The translations under genes were made by a program, and so were the position numbers. Of a stretch of 64,000 bases of DNA, positions 44,301 to 54,522 are shown piece after piece. Under the pieces are notes generated by a model. The model was not told the origin of the DNA and made no database searches. It saw only the letters and a program-made list of their open reading frames with translations. Positions within the stretch are counted from its first letter, which is position 1. Each line of letters begins with the position of its first letter. The stretch is from Blastobasis lacticolella (taxonomy: Eukaryota; Arthropoda; Insecta; Lepidoptera; Blastobasidae), in assembly GCA_905147135.1 (NCBI GenBank), contig LR990039.1, positions 29,571,708 to 29,635,707 on the forward strand, written 5' to 3'.

Positions 44301-47300
44301 CTTTAAACATATATTGCTGAAGTCTCTTTTTCTAAAATCTATATTTGTTCCATTTAGCATTATAGAAGTCTAACACATTAAAAAAATATATGGTTGAGTT
44401 TTCAACTACCATTTTTTTCTGGTCTTCGAAAGTTGATATAGAAAATGAAAAGGCCACTAAAACAATGACAATTTTACGATCATCTTAATTTAAAACAGTC
44501 GATATTATCACAATTAAAATAATATATTTTAAAAGTCCAACTCGCCCTTTGCCCTGCTCGCGGTGTGCGCCCGAAGCATTGTCAGGTGCAATAGGATGCG
44601 AGTTCTTTGTCGCTTTTCACCTACCTTAATTTTGTTGGGTTGCTATCGCTTTCGCGAATCCCGCTGCGGCCATGTACCAATGACTGAGTTATGTACATTA
44701 GTTGATTTCTAACCGATGCTCTTACGGTGATGAAACATGCAAATTAAGGCAGCTGAATTTGTAATTATCATCCAATCTGGGCGGGTACCCCTGGTAGCAG
44801 GGTCACGGAGGTCACATGGTAATCTCTCCACTGTAATTACCTTATCGTCAAATTCTGAATCATGGTCAGACGAAAACCGGGCTCTCGTGGTAGAGAGCAC
44901 AACCGGGACATTAACACCAAGATGATTTTTTGGCTATCGCTTTCGAACACCCTATACAGATGACTGTTGCTTTCTTTCCGGCATGTAACATTTTCTATAT
45001 CCATGTTTCATCTCCTGTCATAATGTCCTACACAGAATTTGGACGTCCGTTATCGTGCTTTAAAAACGTTTTTCCCATACCAATCAACTCGAGTTTATTT
45101 TGTTCCGGGAACAGTTCATGAGGAATCCAGCGGCGAAAAGTTTTCTAACTTATAAATTTTGATGTAAGATTTTCTTAAACCTAACTCATACCAATACCCA
45201 AATGTACTCGAAACTCCTCATAAGTGATACGCTGGTTCTCTTCAATTAGTTGCCTGGCTATAGCCACATTTTCCTCAGTGATCGCGGTTGTGGGCCGACC
45301 TTCAGGAATTGCATCACGGAGAAAGTTCTGCGTACCAACGCCATACAGTGCCTTAATGAGATGCTTCCCTCCAGAAAGCATTTTGAAGACGAACAATGCA
45401 GTCTTGCGGGACAGTGAACTTTTAAAATCAATAAAATATCATCGCCCTAAAAGTTTTTCGCGTTAATTCCATATTTGCTACGGACGACGAAATACACGCG
45501 ATTTCCCGCCTACTACTACTATACTTTTTTAAAATCAATTATAGAATTTCATATTAAAAAAATATATACAGGGTGTCCCGTAAGTCGACGTCAAGCCGGA
45601 ATCGGGTGATAGTCCAAATCATAATAGTTACTAGAAAAATAAAAAATAAAATCCAAGTCTTGAATTTTTTAAATTATAGGCATTTCTTTTTTTTTTTCGA
45701 GAATATGTACACCTGTGATGGTTTTTTAGCTCCTGTTGCTACAAATCTAAACTTTTTTTCAATTTTATTTTTCTTATGTAATCCCGAATAGTGCTAATCT
45801 AACCTATTACTTAGAATTCTAAGTCAACTGCTCCAGCTTGGAAGAAAGTGTCACATTATGCCATACAATGAATAGACAATTAATATTTCGTCCAACTTTA
45901 ACGGACTGTACTGAAAAAAAAAAGTACTACGCCAGGTTGGCAAGTAGCACGAAAAGTTGACGCATTTAATAAGGATTCTAAAATGGTAAAATACTTGCTA
46001 CATTATTTCTTGTATTACGGGGGAAAAAAATTCCTTCAAGAAACCCAGTTTCGAAAAATTTTTCATTACCTACTAAAAATTATTCTAGTGCGTTCAAAGC
46101 TTGCCTAAGACCGAGTGAGATGGAGAGTCATTCACATGGTGAAGGAAGAAGTTCCTTGCCTTACGAGGACGTAGTACTTCAAGCAGTTGAAGAAGATCCA
46201 AGTATTTCGGTACGTGCAATCCAGCAAAGCACAGGAGTGCCCAAAACTATAGCTCACCGAATTTTACAAAAACATGAGCTCCACCCATACCATGTACAGC
46301 GAGTACAAACCCTGCATCTTCAGGATTATCAACTTCGGGTTGTGTTTTGTCAAACGATGCTACAAAGACACCGGGAAGGTCCGCGATTCTTAGAGAATAT
46401 TTTGTGGTCGGATGAATCGACATTTAAAAAAGACGGTTACATGAACCTACACAACTTACACGAGTGGCACGTAGAGAATCCGAATTTAATGAGACAAGAT
46501 AGATCTCAGTATCGTTTTAAAATAAACATGTGGACCGGAATTTTAAATGGAAGAGTCATAGGACCTTTTGAGTTGCCAGAGATCTTGACTGCTGAAGTTT
46601 ATTTAGATTTTTTACAAAACAGTTTACCTAGTTTACTGGAAGACGTGCCACTCAGTATTTACAGAGAGATGTGGTATCAACAAGATGGCTGCCCAGCGCA
46701 CTATGCCCGCTCAGTTAGAGCATTTCTCAATGAAGAATATCCGGGCAGATGGATAGGTCGGTCTGGTACGATCTCATAGCCAGCCCGTTCACCGGACTTA
46801 AATCCATTAGATTTTTTTTACTGGGGAGCAGTGAAAGAGAAAGTTTGTTTTAAGCCAATCGAAAATGTAGCTGAGCTTCGGCAAAGAATTACGGAAGCAG
46901 CTGAATTTGTCAACAACGGAAGATTTGCCCGTGTGATAATCCGATCTTTTTTAAGAAGATGTCGAGCTTGTATTGCAGTTGAAGGAAGGCAGTTTGAACA
47001 TCTTTTGTAAATAATAAATCTTTGCATCTAATTGGTGTTTAATTTTAAACTTAAGGAAAATTTGTCCTAAATTTAACAAAAAGTTGTCTACCTGTCTCAC
47101 TCACATTTCATGAATGACTCTCCGTCTCACTCGGTCTTAGGCAAGCTTTGAACGCACTAGAATAATTTTTAGTAGGTAAAAAAAAAATTTTCGAAACTGG
47201 GTTTCTTGAAGGAATTTTTTTTTCCCCGTAATCAAAGAAATAATGTAGCAAGTATTATACCATTTTAGAATCCTTATTAAATGCGTCAACTTTTAGTGCT

Positions 47301-50300
47301 ACTTGCCAACCTGGCGTAGTTCTTTTTTTTTCAGTACGATCCGTTAAAGTTGGACGAAATATTAATTGTCTATTCATTGTACGGCATAATGTGACACTTT
47401 CTTCCAAGCTGGAGCAGTTGACTTGGAATTCTAAGTAATAGATTAGATTAGCACTATTCGGGGTTACATAAGAAAAATAAAATAGAAAAAAAGTTAAGAT
47501 TTGTAGCAACAGGAGCTAAAAAACCATCACAGGATGTACATTTTCTCGAAAAAAAAAGAAATGCCTATAATTTAAAAAATTCAGGACTTATATTTTATTT
47601 TTTATTTTTGTAGTAACTATTATGATTTAGACTATCACCCGATTCCGGCTTGACGTCGACTTACGGGACACCCTGTATAAAATTCGAAATTCATGAGCGG
47701 CTAGGAGCACAAGCATTTATTAGTGGCTAGGAGCGCAAAACAGTATGCTCTATGTGCATACATTCATACATACGCTCGAAAAACATAACCCTCCTGCTGT
47801 CTGCTGCTCCACAGTTTGTTACAAATTCCGCAATCTGGCGGAGCTTCGTATATTCATGCACAGGCTTTAAATTGAATCTATCTCGTAAACTAGGTCATAG
47901 GAAAATTTTAAACGATCATGGAAACGAGTAGATATATTTTTATGGGTTTATTTTTTTGCCCTTTTCTAGCGCTGTTTCTCGAAGACAGCCACCGAGAGCA
48001 GACCCAACATAATAATAATAATAAAATAATAAAAGTTTATTAAATCTTGTGGAATACATTTCAATTTTAGAGTTAAAAAACACGTAAAAGGTAAAAATAA
48101 AAATTTTTTTTTTTTGCCTGAGCTAGGATAATATGATACCCTGTGTTTCAGGCATGAAATTACAGATCTTAAATTAACAAAGAATGGTTTTCTATACATA
48201 TTAAAATAATCACTAGCAAAATATGACGAAGTACACATGTATTATATCATAAATTAACTTAGAAACTAAAAGTAGGTAATATTTTCATTATAAAAGATAT
48301 TCGCGTCAGCAAAAAGATTCTATACTGGCAAACAATATGTTCGTTATGTGCATGTTTGCACTTTAGGTATCTTATGATTAGAGGTTAGTGGGACAGCGCG
48401 CGGTTATTGCGGGGCTAGTAACAAATATACGAACTATCTACCTATAACATAATGTAAATTAAAAATAACATATTAACGTTAAAACTAATATCTATCAATG
48501 CTTATAATTTTTTGGCGCCCTCATAATCTATTGTATTTATATATCTCTTCTCGGCCATTATCTTAGCGGGGCACTCAGTGGCACCCGTATTATGGTTGCT
48601 CGGCTTTTTGAAGCGCGAGCACGTTGCGCATTTTGGAGGCTCCGCTTTCTTTGTGCATTCGTTTTGTGAGTGACCTAGATCACCGCAATGGCCGCACGTG
48701 ATGTCTATCTGACGACAAGTCTTAGCTGCGTGCCCATACTGCTGACACTTATAACACCTGGTGACAAGAGTGAAGTCTCTGACAGGGCAGGAAGACCAGT
48801 TCACGAATACTCTATCTTGAGTTATAAGCGCCTTACGTATAAGAGCAGGTACTTCTATTATGTAATTGCAGGTCTCAGCATCCTTTTTTCCCGACTTATG
48901 GCTTAACTTAACGGATGTTAAAAAGGTCTCAAGTGTCATATCAATCTTTTCAGCCAGGTTTTGATGAAAGATGCATTTGATGACTTCGGGCTCTTGCATC
49001 GCCACGGGTACTCCGATAACTACAATTCTCGGCTTGCGTTTGTTGGGTTCATCTACAGTGAGACCAGAGGATGTCAGCTGGATAGACTGTTTTAGCTTCT
49101 CAACGTCGCTTTTGTTGTCAGTGCTGATTATGACCCCGCCATTCTTCGTCTTACGTAAACCTCTCACGTGTAGTTTCATTTCTTCCGGACGTATGAGTTT
49201 TTGGACAAGTGATTTGGTTTCTGCGCTGGACTGCTGTTTGTTGTCTGGATAAATGGCAATAGCGCTCACGTTAGTGGGCTTGATAAAGTCATTTTCCCTT
49301 TTTTTAACCATATCAGCGAAGGATGCCCTACCTGTAGGCTGTGAGAACTCCCCAATGCTGTGCTTTAGCTCTTGAAGTTGCTGTGATAGGTCGAGTTTAT
49401 CTTGTAAAGTTTCAAGTCTAAGATGCACTTGAGCTGCATTTTTCTTAAGAGCTTGGTACTGTACAGCCATTTGCGAAGTCCCACTACCAATCTTCCTGCA
49501 CAAGTTGTTTATTTTCAGCTTCTGGTCAGTATTTAGCTTCCCTTCAGCTGATATAGCGCAAACTTCGTTCAGGTACTGTTCAATCGACTGCATCCAGTGT
49601 TGTATCTCAGGCGTCGACACAATTTCACACGTTTCCTCCACGGCACGTTGTGGAGTGCAGGGCACAGGACGGAGACGAGGAGGGCTGCGCCCCATTAAAC
49701 GTTCCATTTTGTTTTAATAAATAGCACGAAATGTTTTTTTGAATAAAAGAAAAACTGCATTATAATATTCACAAATTGTCACAAATAATTTAGTTTGGCA
49801 CTTTATTACTGAGTACGATCAAAAAAAAAAAAAAACGAGGTCACGATTCCGCAAGCGATTACTTAATTAAATATTAGACACGTCCGAACCGAACGGTGCC
49901 ATCTATAGGTATCTATATCTATAGGTATCTATAACATGATTTGGCGACCACTCTCAAACTCATGAAATTCCATTATCCATAAGTTTCTATGATCGTTTTC
50001 AATTTCCCTGTGACCTCCTAGTCTATTGCCCCAGTTGGCGAAATCCGAGGAGAGTCCAGTGCGCGCGCACGCCCCCCCGCCGCTGGTGTGCGCGGAGGGC
50101 GAGGGCAGCGTGCCCCCCGCCGCGTACCGGCTGCCCCCCAACTACCCCCAGGTGAGAGAGATGGGGGCAACCTATTTGTCAATATTGATGCTCTACGCGT
50201 GTAATTATTTGCGCACGGATGCAACAGTCCGGGCGAAGTTACCTTGAATTGCACCTTGGTGCATTTATAACATACTGGCATACTGGTGGACTAAATAATC

Positions 50301-53300
50301 TGGAGACTGGATTTGTTGCCCGACATTTGGAACAATTAAATTTAGTTTTAAATTAAATTAAATTAACTTTTAATGAAATAGCTCTTTGTTTACAAAATAT
50401 GCGATGCCTACAAGTTGTAAAAATTTATAAAAGTCAGGGCAACAAACTAAGTAATTTTTTTAGTCCGCCACTATAGGTACAGTTAGGAGCGTCGGTGGCC
50501 GAGCGGTTGAGTATCAGACTAGTAAGCCAGTAGTACCGCGTTCGAATCCCGCTGCGGTCATGTGCCCACCAATGACTCTTTTCTAAATTATGTACATTAG
50601 TTTAATTCTATCCGATGCTCTTACGGTGAGGGAAAAGAACGTGATGTAACCTGCAAATTCAAGCAACTGAATTCGTAACCATGATCCAATCTGGTCAGGT
50701 TCCCCTGGTAGCAGGGTCACGGAGGTCAGATGGTAATCGCTCCACTGTAATTACCTAAAATTATGTCTGTGCCTACTCCAGTGAGAGTTGGAAGCACTCC
50801 ACTTGAAGTTGTTGACTATACATATCTAGTCCAGCTAGGTAGGTCCAATTTCGAGAAAGAGGTCAATCGACGAATCCAGCTGTCGGTGGGCAGCGTTCGG
50901 GAGGTTACGCCATATATTATCGTTCCAATTACCGCAGTGTCTCAAGAAGAAGGTCTTTGACCAATGTGTGTTGCCAGTGATGAGCTACGGAACTGAAACG
51001 TGGCCGCTCACTATGGGCCTTATAAGAAAGCTCACTGTAACCCACAGGGCAACGGAAAGGGCTATGCTCGGCGTCTCGTTGCGCGATCGAATCAGAAATG
51101 AGGAGATCCGCAAGCGAACCAAGGTCATCGACGTAGCTCTAAGGTTTGCCAGACTGAAGTGGCAGTGGGCAGGGCACATAGCTCGAAGAACAGATGGCCG
51201 ATGGGGCAGAAAAGTTCTCGAGTGGCAACCACGTACCGGAAGACGCAGCGTGGGTAGGCCTTCCACGAGGTGGACCGACGACCTGGTACAGATCGCAGGT
51301 ACTAGCTGGATGCGGAAGGCACAAGCCCGGCCTTTGTGGAGATCTCTGGGGGAGACCTATGTTAAGCAGTGGGCTTCTTTCGGCTGGTATAATGTGGTGT
51401 CGGTCAAGGCGACTAATGTTTTCGAGGCAAAATATCTAGAGTCTCTATAGACTGGGAAATGGGCAGCAGCCTTTTCCATTGTTATATTTATAACACTGCG
51501 ATTTCCAACACGCCTGCCAAGCGTGGAGATTATGGCAATAACCTCCCAATTCTTGGGAGAGGCCCTAAGTTCTCCAGTGGACTGTTGTGAGTTGTGATGA
51601 TGATGAGCTTGGATTACCAGGTAGAATGTAAACCAGCCAGCACGCACCTACGCACTAAGTAAATTTGAGCATTAGCGTAGGACGGCCACGAATCTAGAAT
51701 ATCTATAGCACCTCAAATTGAAGCTAAGCTGCAGAGCCTGAAGCATCGACGCAGGGTTGCGCGTCCAAAATGTAACCTGTAGAAGACCGACGTTTTCTAG
51801 AGGTTACATTTCGGAGAATGTGCAAACCTCATTCCGCCGGTCCCTCACCGCCATCGCGAGATGCGATCTGGGCGACCGCTTCATCGTTACGTCATGGCTC
51901 TTCCAGCTATCCACTTTGGTTCGACCTTTTAATGCGTACGGCTAAGGAATGGAATACTTTGCATGCGATTGTGTTCCCTGTTCCATATAATCTGGACGCC
52001 TCTAAAGACTGGAGTGAATGGGCTGTTTCAAGACGGGCATGCTCCATCTTATATATACCGCATAGTTACTTATCAACAGGTGAGATGGCGGTCAAATGCC
52101 CGTATAGGCTAACATAAAAAGAATTGTCAGATGCCGCCAATGGCGATGGGGTACGGCGGCGGCGGCGGGATCGGCTCGCCTCTCCGCTCCCGCGCCTCCG
52201 CCCCACCTGCGTGGTGGTGGTGCGGGGAGCCGCAGCCTTCTCAGCCTTCGCCAAGGCGCCGCTCGTCGCCCGAGTCGCGGGAGTCGCACGACCGGGACCG
52301 CGACCGCGACCGCCGACACCGGCATAAGGAGAGAGGTAGGTAGAGAGAGGAATGGAGAAGCAGCTTTTTCTTTTGCCAACATGAGACGCCGATTTCGCTT
52401 AGTAGATAATTGATTTGTATTGATGAAATGTCGGTTAAAACCAAGTAATAAGTCTAGTTGTTTTGCTAGCTACATAAGTAAGTTGGTTCTCAGCGGCTTT
52501 TCCATTATTTGTCAATTTTAGGATTATTGCATTAGACGTTAGACGGATTTCACACTGCCTCACGCTCCGTCTTAAGCGGCGCTAGCCGATTTTTAATGAA
52601 ACTACCCTAAGGCTACTTTTTAAGGTTTTCCGTCCTCAATTTAAGAAGGCGGTTCTTACGATGATTACGCGCGTATAGGGACTTGCCACGCGCTGTTCCA
52701 CGCTTTAAACCCGCTGTATCTCGCGCATATATTCCTTTATGTCAATCGGTACGCAAACAACTTCAACCAAGCAAGCGGGCTACCGATGGAATATTTGTCA
52801 AAACAGCGGCGTTGTGTATGCCAGGTACGAAAGCCGTTGTGCGGCGTCGCCGGCGTCGCGTACCCGTGGCACAGCCCCGCGTGTCAGGGGCAGGGCTCCG
52901 GGACACCGTGGCACCGTGCCGACAAGGCAAACCCTCGCGTTTCCTCGTCGCTACGCGACGGTGTGCGCGTCACGTGCCACGCAACGGGACGCAGGGCAGT
53001 GTGAAACCCTCCCTAACTATATGTGTGGTACCTTACGTTTCTTGAAAGAGATTTTTAACTAAAATTTGCCTATTCGATAAATTGGTGCTAGGCCTCCACA
53101 GACTGTGATGATGATGTGTGTGTAGTCCTCATACTGTAGTTTGTATCACTGAAAATGACGTCAGTTTTGGCAGAGCTTTTAGATGTAACTTGCATCGTGC
53201 AAGGCCCACTATTCGAAGATCATTATTAACGTTATTCATTTAAAGACGGATTGTCTTCCTCCAACTTTGGTTTGCCCAGACTTCCGTTTCCAGACCTGCC

Positions 53301-53599
53301 TCCACATTAGTGGTGGGTTGTGCCATCTCAACCTGGGGCTCGTTTCATACAAGTATCAGCTCATATTGTCAGTCAAAATGTTAGGACGCGTTTCATTTGT
53401 GGGTAATGGAACGATGCGTGATGTAATATTTTAAACTTATATACTATGAGCTACTACGTTTATGACATGTCCCAGATTTTACCAAACGACGTTACTGTCT
53501 TTTGGCTGAGGCTCGCTATTTGTTGCAGACGATACAAGGATCAAGGAGAGATCGAAGCCCAGCGCCGCGCGATCCGAGCACAGACACAGGAAAAGATAA
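38327..53599 (+). CDS. Arg/Ser-rich coiled-coil protein, function unknown, 14 coding exons
   Basis: Exons: 38327-38452, 39066-39166, 39502-39585, 40834-40903, 41433-41527, 42092-42307, 42371-42479, 42557-43378, 43462-43578, 43670-43786, 44065-44175, 50035-50151, 52131-52335, 53529-53599. Phases join without a break into 2361 nt (about 786 aa). The start is basic (RRKRAKKKGYED); exon 3 is RS-like (HRDRDSSPSVSPERSPHRR); exon 6 has four or more SERR repeats and a His-rich run. Exon 8 (about 268-541) is very GC-rich, charged and disordered, with eight Pro at about 385-392 and Cys pairs near CCSRYDVSG. Exons 9-11 (542-656) are helical with a repeated W-x-E-C-M-x-R-Y pattern. The end is Pro-rich, then RDRDRDRRHRHK and a basic tail. 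RS-like sequence suggests a nuclear or RNA-linked role, but I do not recognise the family. The least certain border is the exon 6 donor, chosen by phase. Confidence 0.78.
39600..39790 (+). repeat. Common lepidopteran repeat fragment
   Basis: Contains gcatgaaaatccgttcagta and gtttttgagtttaacacgaa then acagacagtcagacagacac, a block that recurs widely in lepidopteran genomes. It lies in intron 3 of the RS-rich gene. Confidence 0.55.
40312..40443. repeat. Inverted repeat, about 20-bp arms
   Basis: gctatataaccttgcttatt near 40312 and caagcaaggttatatagct near 40425 are reversed copies with one gap, about 85 bases apart. It lies in intron 3 of the RS-rich gene. Confidence 0.65.
40585..40760 (-). 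pseudogene. RTE-type LINE ORF2 C-terminal fragment
   Basis: On the minus strand it encodes pieces of the RTE end: a DDLVKIAGTSW-like block, then RPL..RSLGEAYAQQW, and a stop region ending at ctgat. It matches the block at 51280-51380 on the + strand. 5'-truncated, as is typical of LINEs. Confidence 0.7.
41528..42091. other. Intron 5 of the RS-rich gene
   Basis: No gene seen. A palindromic stretch lies at about 41890-41945 (ttgacccccc against ggggtcaa, with ccatat and atatgg inside), which may be a small foldback. Confidence 0.4.
44570..45430 (-). pseudogene. Broken mariner transposase, split by a SINE
   Basis: On the minus strand the first intact frame (about 45396-45181) carries the mariner second helix-turn-helix, RPTTAITEENVAIARQLIEE. 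It continues, with stops and frame breaks, through a KKILHQNL-like block and the block GDETWIY (here MTGDETWI with damage), which holds the first catalytic Asp. The frame then stops at SINE-A (44655-44932) and resumes beyond it with VFESDSNPTKLR. The regions expected to hold the second and third catalytic Asp are missing, so it is dead. It lies in intron 11 of the RS-rich gene. Confidence 0.8.
44655..44932 (+). mobile_element. SINE-A copy inserted in the mariner, with 13-bp target-site duplication
   Basis: Starts inside the tRNA-like head at cgaatcccgctgcggccatg and ends accaagatgattttttg. gctatcgctttcg flanks it at 44642-44654 and 44933-44945. Joining the mariner frame across one copy of the duplication restores mariner-like protein order, which confirms the insertion. 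Confidence 0.88.
45569..47675 (+). mobile_element. Tc1/mariner-superfamily element with 566-bp terminal inverted repeats
   Basis: The ends are CAGGGTGTCCCGTAAGTCGA at 45569 and its reverse at 47675, flanked by TA on each side, the superfamily target. The inverted arms run 45569-46134 and 47111-47675 and are nearly identical along their length. The transposase frame (46120-47010) starts inside the left arm. Long arms plus one gene give about 2.1 kb. It lies in intron 11 of the RS-rich gene. Confidence 0.88.
46120..47010 (+). pseudogene. DD41D-type transposase with one in-frame stop
   Basis: From ATG 46120: an N-terminal helix-turn-helix region (VRAIQQSTGVPKTIAHRIL near 31-49), then WSDES with the first catalytic Asp at 98, WYQQDGCPAHY with the second at 189, and after a TAG at codon 220 (46777-46779), ARSPDLNPLDFFYWG with the third Asp at about 231. 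There are 41 residues between the last two Asp. The TAG stands where a Trp (TGG) is usual, so one base change explains it. Otherwise the frame runs to TAA at 47008. The copy would make only a truncated protein. Confidence 0.85.
47676..48103. other. Intron 11 spacer with an (aat)n run
   Basis: AT-rich, with an aataataataataaa run at 48009-48025 followed by sequence containing a reversed aataaa. It may be the tail of another minus-strand retroelement next to the gag-like unit. Confidence 0.35.
48104..49817 (-). mobile_element. LINE-like unit with ORF1 only (half-LINE)
   Basis: On the minus strand it starts near gatcgtactcagtaataaag, has a short 5' leader, a complete gag-like ORF1 (49707-48502), about 390 bp of AT-rich 3' UTR and a terminal hairpin (gcctga against tcaggc) before an A run at about 48104-48115. 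No reverse transcriptase or endonuclease frame lies between ORF1 and the A run. Since LINEs usually lose their 5' end, a copy with both ends but no ORF2 is unusual. Confidence 0.6.
48502..49707 (-). CDS. Gag-like ORF1 protein of a non-LTR retrotransposon
   Basis: Uninterrupted 401-aa frame. It has an N-terminal coiled-coil-like helix region (about 35-145, with VHLRLETLQDKLDLSQQLQ), a central RNA-binding-like region (KLHVRGLRKTKNGGVIIS near 188-205), and a C-terminal pair of CCHC zinc knuckles, CYKCQQYGHAAKTC and CGHCGDLGHSQNEC, followed by CATC...C. This order is that of ORF1 in R1/Jockey-type LINEs, which coats the element RNA. The frame is intact although the partner ORF2 is absent, so it may be a young copy, a half-LINE, or a captured gag gene. 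It is antisense to the host intron it lies in. Confidence 0.85.
   Translation of the reverse strand: MERLMGRSPPRLRPVPCTPQRAVEETCEIVSTPEIQHWMQSIEQYLNEVCAISAEGKLNTDQKLKINNLCRKIGSGTSQMAVQYQALKKNAAQVHLRLETLQDKLDLSQQLQELKHSIGEFSQPTGRASFADMVKKRENDFIKPTNVSAIAIYPDNKQQSSAETKSLVQKLIRPEEMKLHVRGLRKTKNGGVIISTDNKSDVEKLKQSIQLTSSGLTVDEPNKRKPRIVVIGVPVAMQEPEVIKCIFHQNLAEKIDMTLETFLTSVKLSHKSGKKDAETCNYIIEVPALIRKALITQDRVFVNWSSCPVRDFTLVTRCYKCQQYGHAAKTCRQIDITCGHCGDLGHSQNECTKKAEPPKCATCSRFKKPSNHNTGATECPAKIMAEKRYINTIDYEGAKKL
50485..50757 (+). mobile_element. SINE-A copy, full head and body, 3' end missing
   Basis: Best-preserved + strand head: ggagcgtcggtggccgagcg, gttgagtatcagactagtaa and the B-box-like gcgttcgaatcccgctgcgg. 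The body follows (gatgctcttacggtgaggga, ccatgatccaatctggtcag) as far as cgctccactgtaattaccta, where it joins an RTE fragment. The head is tRNA-like with A and B boxes. Confidence 0.88.
50758..51400 (+). pseudogene. RTE-type LINE ORF2, C-terminal part
   Basis: Frame pieces: VGSTPLEVVDYTYLVQLGRS and NFEKEVNRRIQL, then after a frame break LPVMSYGTETWPLTMGLIRK, LGVSLRDRIRNEEIRKRT, RLKWQWAGHIARRTDGRWGR and GRPSTRWTDDLVQIAGTSW. This is the end of an RTE reverse transcriptase ORF. It is 5'-truncated with at least one frameshift, and joined to SINE-A upstream and family C downstream. It lies in intron 12 of the RS-rich gene. Confidence 0.85.
51385..51612 (+). repeat. Repeat family C copy (RTE-tail type)
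   Basis: tcaaggcgactaatgttttc, aatgggcagcagccttttcc, ccaagcgtggagattatggc and a tgtgatgatgatga end, as in the copies at 27075 and 60976. Confidence 0.65.
51770..52060 (+). pseudogene. LINE reverse transcriptase C-terminal remnant
   Basis: The translation has RRSLTAIARCD, FIVTSWLFQL and, after a frame break, TAKEWNTLHAIVFPVPYNLD, which resembles the C-terminal block (WNSLPxxVFPxxYNL) of Jockey-type LINE ORF2 proteins. Several stops interrupt it. It lies just before exon 13 of the RS-rich gene. Confidence 0.6.
52548..53006. mobile_element. GC-rich inverted-repeat element
   Basis: Ends are reversed copies: tttcacactgcctcacgctc near 52548 and gcagggcagtgtgaaa ending at 53006. The interior is partly very GC-rich (52830-52990). 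Frames across it up to 120 aa are not conserved. It lies in the last intron of the RS-rich gene. Confidence 0.55.
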
Positions 53600-53686
53600 C
53601 AATGAAGTCGAAAAAATGATAATGCAACACATTGTATGAAATCTAGAGTATCTGAAGAAACGTACCTAAATATTGACGTAATGGTG

Positions 53687-53692
53687 AATAAA
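53687..53692 (+). terminator. Poly(A) signal of the RS-rich gene
   Basis: AATAAA lies 88 bases after the TAA stop at 53597-53599, well placed for the 3' end of the transcript. Confidence 0.75.
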
Positions 53693-53719
53693 ATTTCTTT
53701 GACTACTGAACGCATGTGA

Positions 53720-54284
53720 AGGCAATGTGTTAAGTAATAAAAAATTCGCTAGTTTTAGACCTCAAATCAGTGTTTTGAATTTCTTGTTTGTTTTTATAAC
53801 CGCAATAATTATACATAAAAATGCTGATTGGTTCTTTCATTTACGTAATTAACCCTTTTAGTAGTGCACGTGGGGTAAAGTTAACGTTGGTAGGTATGTT
53901 GTATGTGGCGGGTATGTTGTATCTAACGGCAAGTTCTAGGGAAGGCAACAGCAGAAGGAACAGGTGTGTAGGTATTATAAGAAGTATCTAAAGTAAAGGT
54001 CTTCGACCCGCGGCCCGCATCTTTGGCGACCGGCATTAATTTGATTAAGTTTACACTGACAGAAATTCATTAAAATATTTTAAGTACTTAATACTAATTA
54101 CGTGCATAAAAAGAATTTGCATGTGTGTGTATTTTCTTAAGTTTATTTATTTTAATTGCCAACAGATTTACACTTTTTGTTACATTTAAATATTACATGA
54201 AAGATCTTAAATACTTGAATGTTGTTTGAAGTTAACAACATAACCCGCGCACCTACCATTTAGTGGAAAAAAGTATAAAAATAA
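53720..54284. other. Intergenic, no gene seen
   Basis: AT-rich DNA downstream of the RS-rich gene with no conserved frame and no clear repeat. Confidence 0.45.
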
Positions 54285-54522
54285 TAAATATTCGTGGACA
54301 AATTCACACAGCGCCATCTAGCCCCAAACTAAGCAAAGCTTGTACTATGGGTGCTAGATAACTGATATACTACTTAAATACTTTTTAAATAATATACTTA
54401 TTATACATAGAACACCCAGACCCGTAACAGAAATTAAAATTCATCATTTCAATTTCTGCCCGGCCGGGTATCGAACCCGGGACCTCTTAAATGTTGACCA
54501 TTGAACCACTCAGGTCGTCAAA
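54285..54522 (-). mobile_element. SINE-B copy
   Basis: Nearly the same sequence as 17738-17975 over its whole length, for example gaattttaatttctgttacg on the minus strand and the B-box-like ggttcgatacccgg. The near-identity points to recent activity. Confidence 0.82.

Noticed and set aside
47255..47509. 84-aa minus-strand frame
   Set aside because: Lies wholly in the right terminal repeat of the DD41D element and mirrors non-coding sequence of the left one.
50489..50562. Possible tRNA gene
   Set aside because: It has A- and B-box-like blocks but continues into the SINE-A body seen in other copies; it is a SINE head.
52683..53062. Frames of 72 to 120 aa
   Set aside because: They lie in the GC-rich part of an inverted-repeat element inside an intron and share no features with known proteins.
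53529..53620. Alternative frame in the last RS-gene exon ending in a TGA at 53620
   Set aside because: It does not fit the phase 1 end of exon 13; the phase-correct frame ends at TAA 53597-53599 and keeps the basic RS-like character.
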